NCBI RefSeq assembly: GCF_025847235.1
Contig: NZ_JAOZEW010000026.1
Location: forward strand, 1-64,000
Source of the DNA: Flavobacterium shii
GTDB lineage: Bacteria > Bacteroidota > Bacteroidia > Flavobacteriales > Flavobacteriaceae
Length of the DNA: 64,000 bases
Reading direction: 5' to 3'
Below are positions 34,752 through 44,712 of this stretch, piece after piece. The position numbers and the translations under genes are program-made. Numbering within the stretch: the first letter of the stretch is position 1; every line of letters begins with the position of its first letter. Below the pieces are notes generated by a model, which was given only the letters and a program-made list of their open reading frames with translations, searched no databases and had not been told where the DNA came from.

Positions 34752-36872
34752 ATGAAAAAAATTAGTATTCTAATGGCTATAACTGCTACAACTGTCGCGT
34801 TTGGACAAAGCGGAAAAACAAATGCAATAAAATATCCTGAGACAAAAAAAGGAGAAACCGTTGACATTTATTTTGATACTAAAGTAAACGATCCATATCG
34901 TTGGCTTGAAGATGATAAATCGGCAGAAACTGCTGCTTGGGTTAAAGCAGAAAATAAAGTTACATATGCCTATTTGGACCAAATTCCTTTTCGTGAAGAG
35001 CTAAAAAAACGAATGGAAAAATTATGGAACTATGAGAAAATAAGTGCGCCTTTTGTAAAAGGAAAATCTACATATTATTCTAAAAACAACGGATTACAAA
35101 ATCAATCTGTATTCTATAAAAAAGGAGAAAACGGAAAAGATGAAGTTTTCCTTGATCCAAATACATTCTCTAAGGATGGAACAACTTCTCTGGGAGGATT
35201 AGATTTTACCAAAGATGGTTCTATTGTAGCCTATTCGATTTCGGAGGGAGGAAGCGATTGGAGAAAGGTAATTATCATGGATGCCGAAACTCATAAAGTA
35301 TTAGAAGATACTTTGGTAGATGTGAAATTTAGCGGAATTTCATGGAAAGGAAAAGAAGGATTTTACTATTCTAGTTATGATAAACCAAAAGGAAGTGAAT
35401 TATCTGCTAAGACAGATCAGCATAAATTGTATTTCCATAAATTAGGGACTCCTCAAAAAGAGGATAAAGTTGTCTTTGGCTTAGACCAAAAAAGAAGATA
35501 TGTAGGAGGTACTGTAACCGATGATATGAAATATTTGGTAATTACAGCGGCTAATTCTACTTACGGAAATGAGTTGTATATTAAAGATTTAACCAAAGAG
35601 AATAGTCCGATTATTACTGTAGTAGATAACTTTAATAGTGATAATAGTGTTATCGAAAATGAAGGAACAAAATTATTTATCGTAACCGACTTAAACGCAC
35701 CAAACAGACGTATTGTAACTGCTGATATAAGCAATCCAAAACCAGAAAACTGGAAAAACTTTATCGCCGAAACCGAGAATGTACTTTCGCCATCAACTGG
35801 TGGAGGTTATTTCTTTGCAAATTATATGAAAGATGCAGTATCTGTAGTAAAACAATATGATTATACAGGAAAATTAGTTCGCGAAATAAAACTTCCGGCA
35901 GTAGGAACAGCAGGTGGTTTTAGCGGAGAAAAAGACGAAAAAGTAGTGTATTATTCATTTACAAATTACACAACTCCAGGAACTATTTATTCATTTGATG
36001 TTAAATCTGGAAAATCAGAAATCTATCAGCAACCTAAAGTTGATTTTAAAAGTGCTGATTACGAATCTAAACAAGTATTTTATACTTCCAAAGATGGGAC
36101 AAAAGTACCAATGATTATTACTTATAAAAAAGGATTGAAATTAAACGGTAAAAATCCAACTATGTTATATGGTTACGGAGGGTTTAATATAAGCTTAACG
36201 CCAGCATTTAGTATTGCCAACGCTGTATGGATGGAAAACGGAGGAGTTTTTGCAGTACCAAATCTTCGTGGCGGAGGTGAATATGGTAAAAAATGGCATG
36301 ATGCAGGAACTAAAATGCAAAAGCAAAACGTATTTGATGATTTCATCGCAGCCGCCGAATATTTAATCGCTCAAAAATATACATCTTCAGATTTCTTAGC
36401 AATTCGTGGAGGTTCAAATGGAGGTTTATTAGTAGGAGCAACAATGACACAACGTCCGGAATTAATGAAAGTTGCTTTGCCGGCAGTAGGAGTTATGGAT
36501 ATGTTGCGTTACAATGCATTTACAGCAGGAGCGGGTTGGGCATTCGATTACGGAACAGCTCAGGATAGCAAAGAAATGTTCGAATACATCAAAGCATATT
36601 CTCCGGTTCATAATGTAAAAAAAGGAGTTCACTACCCAGCAACAATGGTAACTACAGGAGATCATGATGATAGAGTAGTGCCGGCACATAGTTTTAAATT
36701 TGCAGCCGAATTACAAGAAAAACAAACAGGAGACAATCCGGTTTTAATTCGTATCGATGTAAAAGCAGGACATGGAGCAGGAAAATCTGTAGCAGCTACA
36801 ATTCAGGAAAATGTCGATATTCAGGCATTTACATTGTACAATATGGGATTTAAAACATTACCTAAAAAGTAA
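34752..36872 (+). CDS. Prolyl oligopeptidase family serine peptidase (exported)
   Basis: A 706-residue S9A peptidase with a signal peptide (MKKISILMAITATTVAFGQ), so it is periplasmic or surface-exposed. A seven-bladed propeller (about 80-420) precedes an alpha/beta hydrolase domain. The nucleophile is Ser555 (RGGSNGG), the acid lies in GDHDDRV near residue 640, and His674 is in GHGAG. It cleaves short peptides after proline. KYPETKKGETVDIYFDTKVN-DPYRWLED is the family's N-terminal signature. It has its own promoter and terminator. Confidence 0.95.
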   Translation: MKKISILMAITATTVAFGQSGKTNAIKYPETKKGETVDIYFDTKVNDPYRWLEDDKSAETAAWVKAENKVTYAYLDQIPFREELKKRMEKLWNYEKISAPFVKGKSTYYSKNNGLQNQSVFYKKGENGKDEVFLDPNTFSKDGTTSLGGLDFTKDGSIVAYSISEGGSDWRKVIIMDAETHKVLEDTLVDVKFSGISWKGKEGFYYSSYDKPKGSELSAKTDQHKLYFHKLGTPQKEDKVVFGLDQKRRYVGGTVTDDMKYLVITAANSTYGNELYIKDLTKENSPIITVVDNFNSDNSVIENEGTKLFIVTDLNAPNRRIVTADISNPKPENWKNFIAETENVLSPSTGGGYFFANYMKDAVSVVKQYDYTGKLVREIKLPAVGTAGGFSGEKDEKVVYYSFTNYTTPGTIYSFDVKSGKSEIYQQPKVDFKSADYESKQVFYTSKDGTKVPMIITYKKGLKLNGKNPTMLYGYGGFNISLTPAFSIANAVWMENGGVFAVPNLRGGGEYGKKWHDAGTKMQKQNVFDDFIAAAEYLIAQKYTSSDFLAIRGGSNGGLLVGATMTQRPELMKVALPAVGVMDMLRYNAFTAGAGWAFDYGTAQDSKEMFEYIKAYSPVHNVKKGVHYPATMVTTGDHDDRVVPAHSFKFAAELQEKQTGDNPVLIRIDVKAGHGAGKSVAATIQENVDIQAFTLYNMGFKTLPKK

Positions 36873-36886
36873 GACTTAAATATTTA

Positions 36887-36923
36887 AAACAGGCTTTTCT
36901 AATTTAGAGAAGCCTGTTTTTTT
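36887..36923 (+). terminator. Terminator of the prolyl oligopeptidase gene
   Basis: AAAACAGGCTTTTCT and AGAGAAGCCTGTTTT pair closely and are followed by a T-run, 15 bp after the stop. Confidence 0.9.
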
Positions 36924-36957
36924 AGGATTAAATTTAACCGCAAAGTTCGAAACAAAA

Positions 36958-37107
36958 TTAACCGCAGAGTTCGCAAGGATTTACACAAAGGACGCAAAGC
37001 TTCTCCTCAATTTTGTCATCCTGAGCGGAGTCGAAGGACCATAATCTTTGTCGAGCTACTTGATGAGACCCTTCCTACGTCAGGGTGACAAGATTGTGGT
37101 TTGTAGC
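36958..37107. repeat. 150-bp repeat, right arm of the 5.2-kb inverted pair
   Basis: The reverse complement of the element at 31570-31719, including CATCCTGAGCGGAGTCGAAG and AGGGTGACAAGATTGTGG. Confidence 0.85.
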
Positions 37108-37110
37108 AAA

Positions 37111-37205
37111 GAAATAAACGCAGAGTTCGCAAAGGATGCAAAGTTTTTAAATCCATTTAATCCTTTAATCTGTGGCAAGAAAATTTCCTTCAAAGAGCAC
37201 AAAGT
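37111..37205. repeat. AACGCAGAGTTCGCAAAGG and CTTTAATCTGTGGC modules
   Basis: Further pieces of the mosaic repeat follow the right arm. Together with it they fill the 36924-37240 gap, which has no other content. Confidence 0.7.
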
Positions 37206-37269
37206 TTAAAATCAGTGGCTAACTTTTATGTAGTTTAAGCTAAATTTGGAACAACTAAAAACCAAAAAA

Positions 37270-38268
37270 ATGAAAATTGTAAGATGGGGAATTATAGGCT
37301 GTGGCAACGTAACCGAAGTTAAAAGCGGACCTGGATTTCAAAAAGCAAAAAACTCAGCATTAGTAGCTGTAATGCGCAGAGATGCTGCCTTGGCAGAGGA
37401 TTATGCCAAACGCCATAATGTACCTAAATGGTATTCGAATGCTGTTGATTTAATAAACGATCCAAACGTAGATGCAGTTTATATTGCAACGCCGCCATCT
37501 TCGCACAAAGAATATGCCTTGTTATGCGCCAAAGCCGGAAAACCTGTTTATGTCGAAAAACCAATGGCGCTAAACTTCGAAGAATGCAACGAAATGATAA
37601 GCGCCTGCAAAGAACATAATGTGCCTTTATTTGTAGCATATTATAGAAGATGTTTGCCACGTTTCTTAAAAATAAAAGAATTAATCGATAACGGAATCAT
37701 CGGAATGCCAAGACACGTAAACTGTGTTTTATATCATCCATTTGAAGCAAGATACGACGACGAAATTAACTTGCCTTGGACTGTTTTGCCACATCTTTCC
37801 GGTGGTGGAATATTTGTCGATTTAGCTTGTCATACACTAGATTTTCTAGATTTTGTTTTCGGACCCATTAAGTCGGTTCGTGGTCATGCCACTTCGCAAC
37901 TTATGGCATATCCAGCCGAGGATAGTGTTTCGATGTCGTTCCTATTCGAAAACGGAATCCACGGCACAGGATTGTGGAATTTCGGAAGTCACAGACGCCA
38001 TGATATTGTAGAAATTGTAGGTGATAAAGGCAAAATTTCCTTTTCAACCTTCGGCAATGATCCAATATTACTCGAAGATAAAGAGGGAAAAATAGAAAGT
38101 TTTCCTATAGAAAATCCACTGCACATTCAGCAACCGTTTATTGAAAGCGTCGTACAGGAATTGCTTGGTACCCCAGGTTGCCCGTCCAATGGTGTTTCGG
38201 CAGCAAGAACAACTTGGGTTATCGATGAAGTCTTGAAAGAATTTAGACAAGCACATCTCGTTAAGTAA
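37270..38268 (+). CDS. Gfo/Idh/MocA-family NAD(P)-dependent oxidoreductase
   Basis: A 332-residue sugar-type dehydrogenase. The Rossmann motif GIIGCGNVTEVKSGPGFQ is at the N-terminus, the catalytic lysine is in VEKPMALNFEE (about residue 96), and the C-terminal sheet includes GIFVDLACHTLDFLDFVFG with a candidate substrate-binding His. It oxidises or reduces a cyclic sugar derivative; substrate unknown. The ATG at 37270 is preferred over a TTG at 37246 that overlaps a TAAATTTG promoter box (37241-37248). Confidence 0.9.
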   Translation: MKIVRWGIIGCGNVTEVKSGPGFQKAKNSALVAVMRRDAALAEDYAKRHNVPKWYSNAVDLINDPNVDAVYIATPPSSHKEYALLCAKAGKPVYVEKPMALNFEECNEMISACKEHNVPLFVAYYRRCLPRFLKIKELIDNGIIGMPRHVNCVLYHPFEARYDDEINLPWTVLPHLSGGGIFVDLACHTLDFLDFVFGPIKSVRGHATSQLMAYPAEDSVSMSFLFENGIHGTGLWNFGSHRRHDIVEIVGDKGKISFSTFGNDPILLEDKEGKIESFPIENPLHIQQPFIESVVQELLGTPGCPSNGVSAARTTWVIDEVLKEFRQAHLVK

Positions 38269-38288
38269 TAGTGTTTTAGTTTTTAGTA

Positions 38289-38370
38289 GCAATCTCCTGC
38301 TGTCCACTATATCTTTTTATAAGGCAAAAAAACCTTATAAAAAGGATGTCGTTCCCATCAGGGCTAGAGC
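38289..38370. repeat. Palindromic element with ATCAGGGCTAG end
   Basis: TCCTGCTGTCCACT, then TCTTTTTATAAGG and CCTTATAAAAAGGA as inverted arms, then CCATCAGGGCTAG. It looks like a REP-type flavobacterial repeat and has no ORF. Confidence 0.6.
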
Positions 38371-38403
38371 TGTAGAGTGGTAGGTACAATTTATAAAATT
38401 TCA

Positions 38404-38546
38404 TTTAACACATAGAAACATAGGTTGTCTGTGTGAAAAAAGAACAAAAAAGGAAATACATTTCTTTCACATAGCTAGCTATGTGTGTTATAGATAAGTG
38501 AAACGCCTTTTTAGAGGGTACAAAAACTAAGTTTCTATGTGTTAAA
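38404..38546. repeat. Palindromic intergenic element, copy C (inverted relative to A)
   Basis: Arms TTTAACACATAGAAACATAG and CTAAGTTTCTATGTGTTAAA. The interior has TTCACATAGCTAGCTATGTG and GTGAAACGCCTTTTTAG, the reverse complement of the interior of copy A. Confidence 0.85.
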
Positions 38547-38574
38547 AAAAATAATAAACAACGAGTAATAATAT

Positions 38575-38613
38575 AATGCCTTTGTAGGACTTGTTTTCTA
38601 TAAAGGCATTTTT
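38575..38613 (+). terminator. Possible terminator hairpin
   Basis: AATGCCTTTGTAG and CTATAAAGGCATT pair with one mismatch and are followed by TTT. It lies between the Gfo/Idh and AsmA genes. It is far (306 bp) from the preceding stop, so its role is uncertain. Confidence 0.5.
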
Positions 38614-38684
38614 CTGTATAAAAACACTGCTATTTCTTATGTTTTTAGAGTATCTTTAATATTCCCATTTTAAAATTACTTCCT

Positions 38685-41156
38685 ATGAAACAAATTATTG
38701 ATAAAATAAAATACTTTGTACAAACAAGTCATTTTAAAAAATATGCAAAGCGCATTGGGTTTTTCATCTTAGGTCTTATCGCATTATTGCTACTTGCATC
38801 GGGAGGATTGGCGTATTATTTTAACCACAATAAAGATAAAATCGTTCTAAAGATAAACAATAAGATAAATGATAATATTAGTGGAACAATCCATATTGGA
38901 GACATCCAGTATAAATTCCTAACAGGATTTCCCAATCTTACTTTAGCATTAACAGATGTCGAACTAAAAGATAGTTTGTGGGCATTGCATAAACAAACAT
39001 TTCTTACGGCAAAGGAAATAGAAGTACGATTAAATATTTTGAGTTTAATATCTGATAAAATCGACTTTCATAAAATCGAAATCAATGATGCTACAGTCGA
39101 TTTCTATAAAGGACCAAACGGAATAACAAATTCGGATATTTTTAGGAAAAAGTCCAATAAAGATAAAAAAGACAAGAGTAAAACTACGTTGGTAGATGAA
39201 ATTGACATGACCAATGTGCATTTTATTTCCGAAAATAAACCACGAAATAAACTGTTCGATTTTGAAGTTGCAGCTTTAAAAGCCAATATCGATTATGATG
39301 GAAGCGATTGGAGCACCAATCTTTTTGTAGATACCAATGTAAAAAGTATGGCTTTTAATAGCTTGAAAGGAAGTTTTGCCAAAGACAAACGAATCAGAGG
39401 AATTATTGCAGTTACTTATAATACCGACAAAAATAAAATCACTGCAAATGTTGACGGACTCGAAATAGGAGGAGATAAATTTGATGTTAAATCTTATTTT
39501 GATGTAGGTAAGACGAGTTCTAATTTTGGAATCGAAATAAAAACAAGAATCCTCTGGAAGAATGCTACCTATTTGCTCGCCAATAATATTAGTTCCAAGC
39601 TTAAGTGGTATGATTTAAAAGACCCAATCGGTGTAACTTGTACGATCGATGGAGATTTAAACGCCGAAGGAGATCCCAAAATTAATGTAGTTGCCGAAGT
39701 TAAGGACAACGAATTGCATATTCCCGACGGATTAATTTCTGACTGTACTTTTAACGGAAAATTTACAAATACATTCAAGGATGAGTTAGGTTGTAACGAT
39801 GAAAATTCGGCAGTGATAATACATGGATTTAAAGGAGCTTACAATAAAATTCCTTTTCTAATTCCAGATGCAATGATTCTTAATTTGGATAAACCAGTTG
39901 CAACAGGAACTTTAAATGCCAATTTTGATGTTACTAATCTTAATAGAATTATTAATGCCGATTTAATGCGTTTTTCAAGTGGTCAAGCCAAAGTCAATTT
40001 TAAATTTGAGTGTGATATAGTCGATTTATATTTCCGAAAACCCAAATTTATAGGGAACGTTGAAGTTAAAAATACCAGTTTGAGTTATGTTCCAAAGGGA
40101 CTTACTTTCGAAAAAACAGATATCCAGCTGGATTTTACCGAGCAGGCACTTTTAATCAAGAAGTTTGCATTTAAGGATCGTCACAATACCATTTTTGTAG
40201 AAGGAAGAATCGATAATTTTCTGAATCTGTACTACGATGCTCCCGAAAAAATGCTGATAGATTGGAATATTTATAGTCCAAGTATTGATATAAAACAATT
40301 CTTGGGTGTAATTGCCACATCGCAAAAAAGCAAACAAACGAGTAAAAAAACTGCGAGTCGCCAGAGTTTTTCAGATCAGCTCCATACGGTTATAAATAAG
40401 TGCCAAGTAGTTTTGCAGCTTAATATGGATAAGCTTGTTTATGCCAAATTAGCAGCGACAAATGCAAAAGCTACTGTACGATTAACAAACTCTAATGTAA
40501 CGGTTCAAAATGGGTTTTTGCAAACGGCGGGAGGGACAATTGCTTTCTCGGCTACATTGAATCCAACGGGAAACAGGTATAATTTCCAATCTGATGCTCA
40601 GGTAAATAATGTGGATATTTCAAGGTTTCTAACTTCGTTCAATAATTTTAATATAAAATCATTCGATGCCAAAGACATAAAAGGAAAACTAACCACCAAA
40701 GCAAGTGTTGCTGGAGTGATTGATTCCAAAGGAGACTTGATTCCAAAATCGGCAACTGGAAATATTAACTTTAAAGTCAATAATGGTGCATTGATAAACT
40801 TTGAGCCGATTGTAAAAATTGGAAAATTTGCATTTCCGTTTCGTGATGTGAATAATATTACATTCAGCGATTTGTCTGGAAGCCTTATTTTGAAAGGGCA
40901 AAATGTAAATGTCAATAACTTAAAAGTAAGTTCAAGTGTTTTGAATTTCGATGTTGATGGAGTTTACTCCCTCGGAAATGATACGAATCTAGCTTTGACG
41001 ATCCCACTCCGAAATTCCAAAAATGATGTAAAACTAGCCACCAAAGCCGAACGGGATGCTGTTCGCGAAAGAGGAATCGTGTTGCACTTATTAGCTGTTG
41101 ATGATGGCGGAAAAATTAAGATTAAATGGGGGAAGAAGAATGATTCGAATAAGTAG
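38685..41156 (+). CDS. AsmA-family envelope protein
   Basis: An 823-residue protein with one N-terminal membrane anchor (about residues 22-47, GFFILGLIALLLLASGGLAY). A very long beta-rich periplasmic part has the AsmA pattern near its start (GTIHIGDIQYKFLTGFPNLT, LTDVELKD) and an AsmA C-terminal domain (FKVNNGALINFEPIVKIGKF, SDLSGSLILKGQNVNVNNLK). Relatives are thought to bridge inner and outer membranes and help move phospholipids. A terminator follows. Confidence 0.88.
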   Translation: MKQIIDKIKYFVQTSHFKKYAKRIGFFILGLIALLLLASGGLAYYFNHNKDKIVLKINNKINDNISGTIHIGDIQYKFLTGFPNLTLALTDVELKDSLWALHKQTFLTAKEIEVRLNILSLISDKIDFHKIEINDATVDFYKGPNGITNSDIFRKKSNKDKKDKSKTTLVDEIDMTNVHFISENKPRNKLFDFEVAALKANIDYDGSDWSTNLFVDTNVKSMAFNSLKGSFAKDKRIRGIIAVTYNTDKNKITANVDGLEIGGDKFDVKSYFDVGKTSSNFGIEIKTRILWKNATYLLANNISSKLKWYDLKDPIGVTCTIDGDLNAEGDPKINVVAEVKDNELHIPDGLISDCTFNGKFTNTFKDELGCNDENSAVIIHGFKGAYNKIPFLIPDAMILNLDKPVATGTLNANFDVTNLNRIINADLMRFSSGQAKVNFKFECDIVDLYFRKPKFIGNVEVKNTSLSYVPKGLTFEKTDIQLDFTEQALLIKKFAFKDRHNTIFVEGRIDNFLNLYYDAPEKMLIDWNIYSPSIDIKQFLGVIATSQKSKQTSKKTASRQSFSDQLHTVINKCQVVLQLNMDKLVYAKLAATNAKATVRLTNSNVTVQNGFLQTAGGTIAFSATLNPTGNRYNFQSDAQVNNVDISRFLTSFNNFNIKSFDAKDIKGKLTTKASVAGVIDSKGDLIPKSATGNINFKVNNGALINFEPIVKIGKFAFPFRDVNNITFSDLSGSLILKGQNVNVNNLKVSSSVLNFDVDGVYSLGNDTNLALTIPLRNSKNDVKLATKAERDAVRERGIVLHLLAVDDGGKIKIKWGKKNDSNK

Positions 41157-41200
41157 GATTTTAGCTTTAATATAGTATTGTCATTCTTGTAAAATGACTT

Positions 41201-41231
41201 AAACGCCAATCGAGAGATTGGCGTTTTTTTT
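41201..41231 (+). terminator. Terminator of the AsmA-family gene
   Basis: AACGCCAAT and ATTGGCGTT surround a CGAGAG loop and are followed by seven or more T. Confidence 0.9.
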
Positions 41232-41342
41232 GTTTTAAAATTTACAATTATTAGCGTCATTTTTTGATGAAAAGTGACTCTTATGCCGTTGCACAAAAAG
41301 CAACATTTAGATAGTTTTGTTTCACTTCAATAATACAAATTA

Positions 41343-41564
41343 ATGGATATCAATATTAAAATTGGCGACCGAATTCGAGAATTGAGAAAGAGAAAAGAAA
41401 TCTCGCAAGAAGCATTGGCTAACCTTGCTGAAGTAGATAGAACCTACATGACAAAAGTAGAAACAGGAAAAAGGAATGTAACAGTTAAGATTTTAGAGAA
41501 AATAATTATTGCTCTTGATACTGATTTTGGAACTTTTTTTAACAATAATGAATTTAAGAAATGA
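41343..41564 (+). CDS. XRE-type controller protein of the restriction-modification operon
   Basis: A 73-residue protein that is almost entirely one helix-turn-helix: GDRIRELRKRKEISQEALAN, LAEVDRTYMTKVETGKRN and KILEKIIIALDTDFGTFF. It resembles the C (controller) proteins that time restriction genes after entry into a new host. It heads a five-gene overlapping operon and its stop overlaps the methyltransferase start by 4 bp. Its own operator was not identified. Confidence 0.85.
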   Translation: MDINIKIGDRIRELRKRKEISQEALANLAEVDRTYMTKVETGKRNVTVKILEKIIIALDTDFGTFFNNNEFKK

Positions 41565-42823
41565 AAATGAAAGAGCAAATATCAATTGAAGAATTTGATG
41601 GAAAAAAGTTTAAAATAAGAACTGTAGAACAAGAGGGAAATAAAAAAGCTGTTGTAACGCATTATCTACATAATTATCATAATGGAGTAAAGAAGCATTA
41701 CGAAAAAGAAGCAATAAAATATTTAAATGAAATTGTTGAATATAAAAATGAGGAGGAGAAGTTAAATCTTGTTGCTGAGGTTGCATTGCAACAACTATTA
41801 TTTGAAGTTGAAAATGTACCTTTTCCCACACCAGAAAACTACACTTTTAAATTTATAGATCTTTTTGCAGGAATTGGAGGTTTTAGAATTGCATTACAAA
41901 ATGCAGGAGGAAAGTGCATATTTACAAGTGAATGGGATAAGTTTTCACAAATAACTTATCGTGCAAACTTTGGAGAGACACCTTTCGGCGATATTACTAA
42001 AGAAAGCACAAAAATGTATATCCCTAAAGAATTTGATGTTTTGTGTGGAGGATTTCCTTGTCAGCCATTTTCGCATGCGGGTTTAAAAAAAGGATTTGAA
42101 GATACTAGAGGAACCTTATTTTTTGATGTTGCTGATATAATCAATAGAAGAATTGAAAATAAAAAACCAATAAAAGTAATTTTTCTTGAAAATGTAAAAG
42201 GTTTAAAAAACCATGATAAAGGAAACACTTTAAAAACTATTATAAGAACCTTTGAGGATTTAGGGTATAATGTTGAAAAGGAAGTATTGAACTCTAAAAA
42301 TTTTGGGTTACCTCAAAACAGAGAGCGTATTTTTATTGTGGCATGGCTTAAAGATATTAAAAGAGAATTCAAATTTCCTTTGGGGATTGATGAAGATAAT
42401 AATATGATCTTTGACTTAAAAAATTTGACAAAAGTTAGAAAAACAAAAGTTGGAGATATACTATCCAATAATGCCGATTCAAAATATACGATTTCAGATA
42501 AACTTTATGCGGGCCATATTAGAAGAAGAAAAGAGCATGCCGAAAAAGGAAATGGTTTTGGCTTTTCTTCTTTCAATATGGATTCTAATTATACAAGCAC
42601 AATATCTGCTAGATATTACAAAGATGGTAGCGAAATTTTGATTGAACAAAAAGATGCAAATCCAAGAAAATTAACACCTAGAGAAGCAGCGAATCTTCAG
42701 GGATATCCTGAAAGGTTTATTATTCCAGTATCAGATAATCAAGCTTACAAGCAATTTGGAAATAGTGTTTCAGTTCCCGTTATACAAACTATTTTTAATG
42801 AAATTAAAAGACAACTTTTATGA
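41561..42823 (+). CDS. DNA (cytosine-5) methyltransferase, Dcm-like
   Basis: A 420-residue m5C methyltransferase with all main motifs in order: I (DLFAGIGGFR, from 100), IV (GGFPCQPFS, catalytic Cys167), VI (ENVKGL), VIII (QNRERIFIV), IX (RKLTPREAANLQGYP) and X (YKQFGNSV). The target-recognition stretch EKGNGFGF plus SARYYKDGSEILI closely resembles that of E. coli Dcm (CCWGG), as does the roughly 95-residue N-terminal extension. The actual target is unproven. It protects the host from the McrB/McrC-type nuclease encoded next, with which it shares a 4-bp overlap. Confidence 0.94.
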   Translation: MKMKEQISIEEFDGKKFKIRTVEQEGNKKAVVTHYLHNYHNGVKKHYEKEAIKYLNEIVEYKNEEEKLNLVAEVALQQLLFEVENVPFPTPENYTFKFIDLFAGIGGFRIALQNAGGKCIFTSEWDKFSQITYRANFGETPFGDITKESTKMYIPKEFDVLCGGFPCQPFSHAGLKKGFEDTRGTLFFDVADIINRRIENKKPIKVIFLENVKGLKNHDKGNTLKTIIRTFEDLGYNVEKEVLNSKNFGLPQNRERIFIVAWLKDIKREFKFPLGIDEDNNMIFDLKNLTKVRKTKVGDILSNNADSKYTISDKLYAGHIRRRKEHAEKGNGFGFSSFNMDSNYTSTISARYYKDGSEILIEQKDANPRKLTPREAANLQGYPERFIIPVSDNQAYKQFGNSVSVPVIQTIFNEIKRQLL

Positions 42824-44712
42824 AACCAATAGATTTATCTGAATATTTTAAAACTATAAAACAAAACTCGAAATTTGAAGCTACTTTAGCGAAAAGAGGA
42901 GGATACGTCACTTTTGGCAATACTAGTGGTAAATCTTTTACTTTAGGTTTAGATTCTGTAATATCAATAGTAAAAGATATACTAGCCAATTTGGATAAAT
43001 TTAAAAACAATTCAAATTACGATGAAAAAAAATGGCGTGATTTATCTGCTGCAAATTTTAAGGATTCAGCAGCAAACGCTATGGCTACAGTTCAAACAAA
43101 GCCTCTTTTTACAACAATTAGTAAACTAATTTGCTGGAGCAATAATTATGATGTCAGTAAATATTCAGATAATAAAATAAATCTAAATAAAGAGTCTTTA
43201 AAAAAAACAATCCATGAACTTGAACTGTTAGCTGAATTATATACTCCAAAACAAAAGCCTATAGATGAAATAAACACAACAGAAACTAGTGCAATTGTTG
43301 TTTCTGAAAAAGATTTAAAACAATTTGCTTTCAGTGCATTTAAATTCCTCCTGAATCAATTTGGGTCAAATGAAATTTTAAAAAATACTATTGAGAAAAA
43401 TTCACAAATTAACGAAACGGAATATGTGGGTTTAAAAATGAAACCTTATTTTGGATCAGGTAATTTGATTGGCTCTTTCGATCAGGAGCAAACTAGAGAA
43501 AGTTTAAGTTCTGGAAATCAAAATACTCAACGCTTTTTTCCTGAAAATTTAAATTTACAAGATTATCCATATTCTTATTTTTCAACTCAGTGGGGCGATG
43601 TAGATAATGGTAACTTATCCTTTAATAATTTCAAAAATTTTGTTGCTGATTTCTCAAAAGGCTCCTTTGAAGCAAAAAAACAAGATGATAAATATTCATT
43701 ATTTCAAAAAACGAAACTTAATAGAAATATTTTGCAAAAAATCTATTACGGTGCGCCAGGAACAGGAAAATCGCATAAAATAGAAAATATTCTTAAAAAT
43801 TATTTAGACGATGAGAAAGAAAGAATAACTTTTCATCCAGAATATGATTATTCGTGCTTCGTGGGAGGATATAGACCAACTTCAGAGGTAAACGAAGAAA
43901 ATGGAAAGCTAGAAATTACCTATAAGTTCGTACCTCAGGTATTTACTAATATATATGTTAAAGCATGGAAAAATCAATCCAAAGATTACTTTTTAGCTAT
44001 TGAAGAAATAAATAGGGGAAATTGTGCAGAAATTTTTGGTGATTTATTTCAGTTATTAGATCGAAAGAGCGACTATTCTATATCTCCTTCGAAAGAGTTA
44101 AAAGAGCATCTTGAACTTTTATTGGTTGGCACAAAAGGAATTGAGGGAGGAAAAATGAGATTACCTTCAAATCTTCACATCCTTGCTTCTATGAATACTT
44201 CCGATCAATCGCTTTTCCCTATGGATAGTGCATTTAAAAGAAGATGGGATTGGGAATACATACCTATAAATGATAAAGAATTTAACGACGACGCTACTGA
44301 AACAAGTGAAGCGACAAAAAACAATTCTTATGATTACATTGTAAAAATAGATGATAATCTATCATTTAAATGGATTGATTTCATAATAAATGTAAATAAA
44401 AAAATCACATTTAATCGTAATTTAGGATCTGACAAATGCATTGGTAATTATTTCATCAAACCCGACAACATAGAAATTTCATTAGATGAATTCATTAATA
44501 AAGCTATTTTCTATTTATGGATAGATGTTTTTAAAGATGAAGATGAGTCAATTTTTTCATTAATTGAAAGAAATATTTCATATGAGAATTTTTTCCCGAT
44601 AAATTCTAATGGAAAAGATAATTTAATTAAATTATTATCTCCAAAAATATTAAACATTGAAATAACTGACAAAAGAAAAAAAAATGAAAATACAGAAGAG
44701 CCAATAGAATGA
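42820..44712 (+). CDS. McrB-like AAA+ GTPase restriction subunit
   Basis: A 630-residue protein. Residues 1-300 are a low-similarity N-terminal region, presumably for DNA recognition. The AAA+ domain has Walker A GAPGTGKS (311-318), FHPEYDYSCFVGGYRP, Walker B YFLAIEEINRGN and the McrB nucleotide-specificity motif MNTSDQSL (McrB: MNTAD). SAFKRRW holds the arginine finger. It should form the hexameric motor that translocates DNA and activates the McrC-like nuclease at 44709. The gene is markedly more AT-rich than its surroundings. Confidence 0.9.
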   Translation: MKPIDLSEYFKTIKQNSKFEATLAKRGGYVTFGNTSGKSFTLGLDSVISIVKDILANLDKFKNNSNYDEKKWRDLSAANFKDSAANAMATVQTKPLFTTISKLICWSNNYDVSKYSDNKINLNKESLKKTIHELELLAELYTPKQKPIDEINTTETSAIVVSEKDLKQFAFSAFKFLLNQFGSNEILKNTIEKNSQINETEYVGLKMKPYFGSGNLIGSFDQEQTRESLSSGNQNTQRFFPENLNLQDYPYSYFSTQWGDVDNGNLSFNNFKNFVADFSKGSFEAKKQDDKYSLFQKTKLNRNILQKIYYGAPGTGKSHKIENILKNYLDDEKERITFHPEYDYSCFVGGYRPTSEVNEENGKLEITYKFVPQVFTNIYVKAWKNQSKDYFLAIEEINRGNCAEIFGDLFQLLDRKSDYSISPSKELKEHLELLLVGTKGIEGGKMRLPSNLHILASMNTSDQSLFPMDSAFKRRWDWEYIPINDKEFNDDATETSEATKNNSYDYIVKIDDNLSFKWIDFIINVNKKITFNRNLGSDKCIGNYFIKPDNIEISLDEFINKAIFYLWIDVFKDEDESIFSLIERNISYENFFPINSNGKDNLIKLLSPKILNIEITDKRKKNENTEEPIE

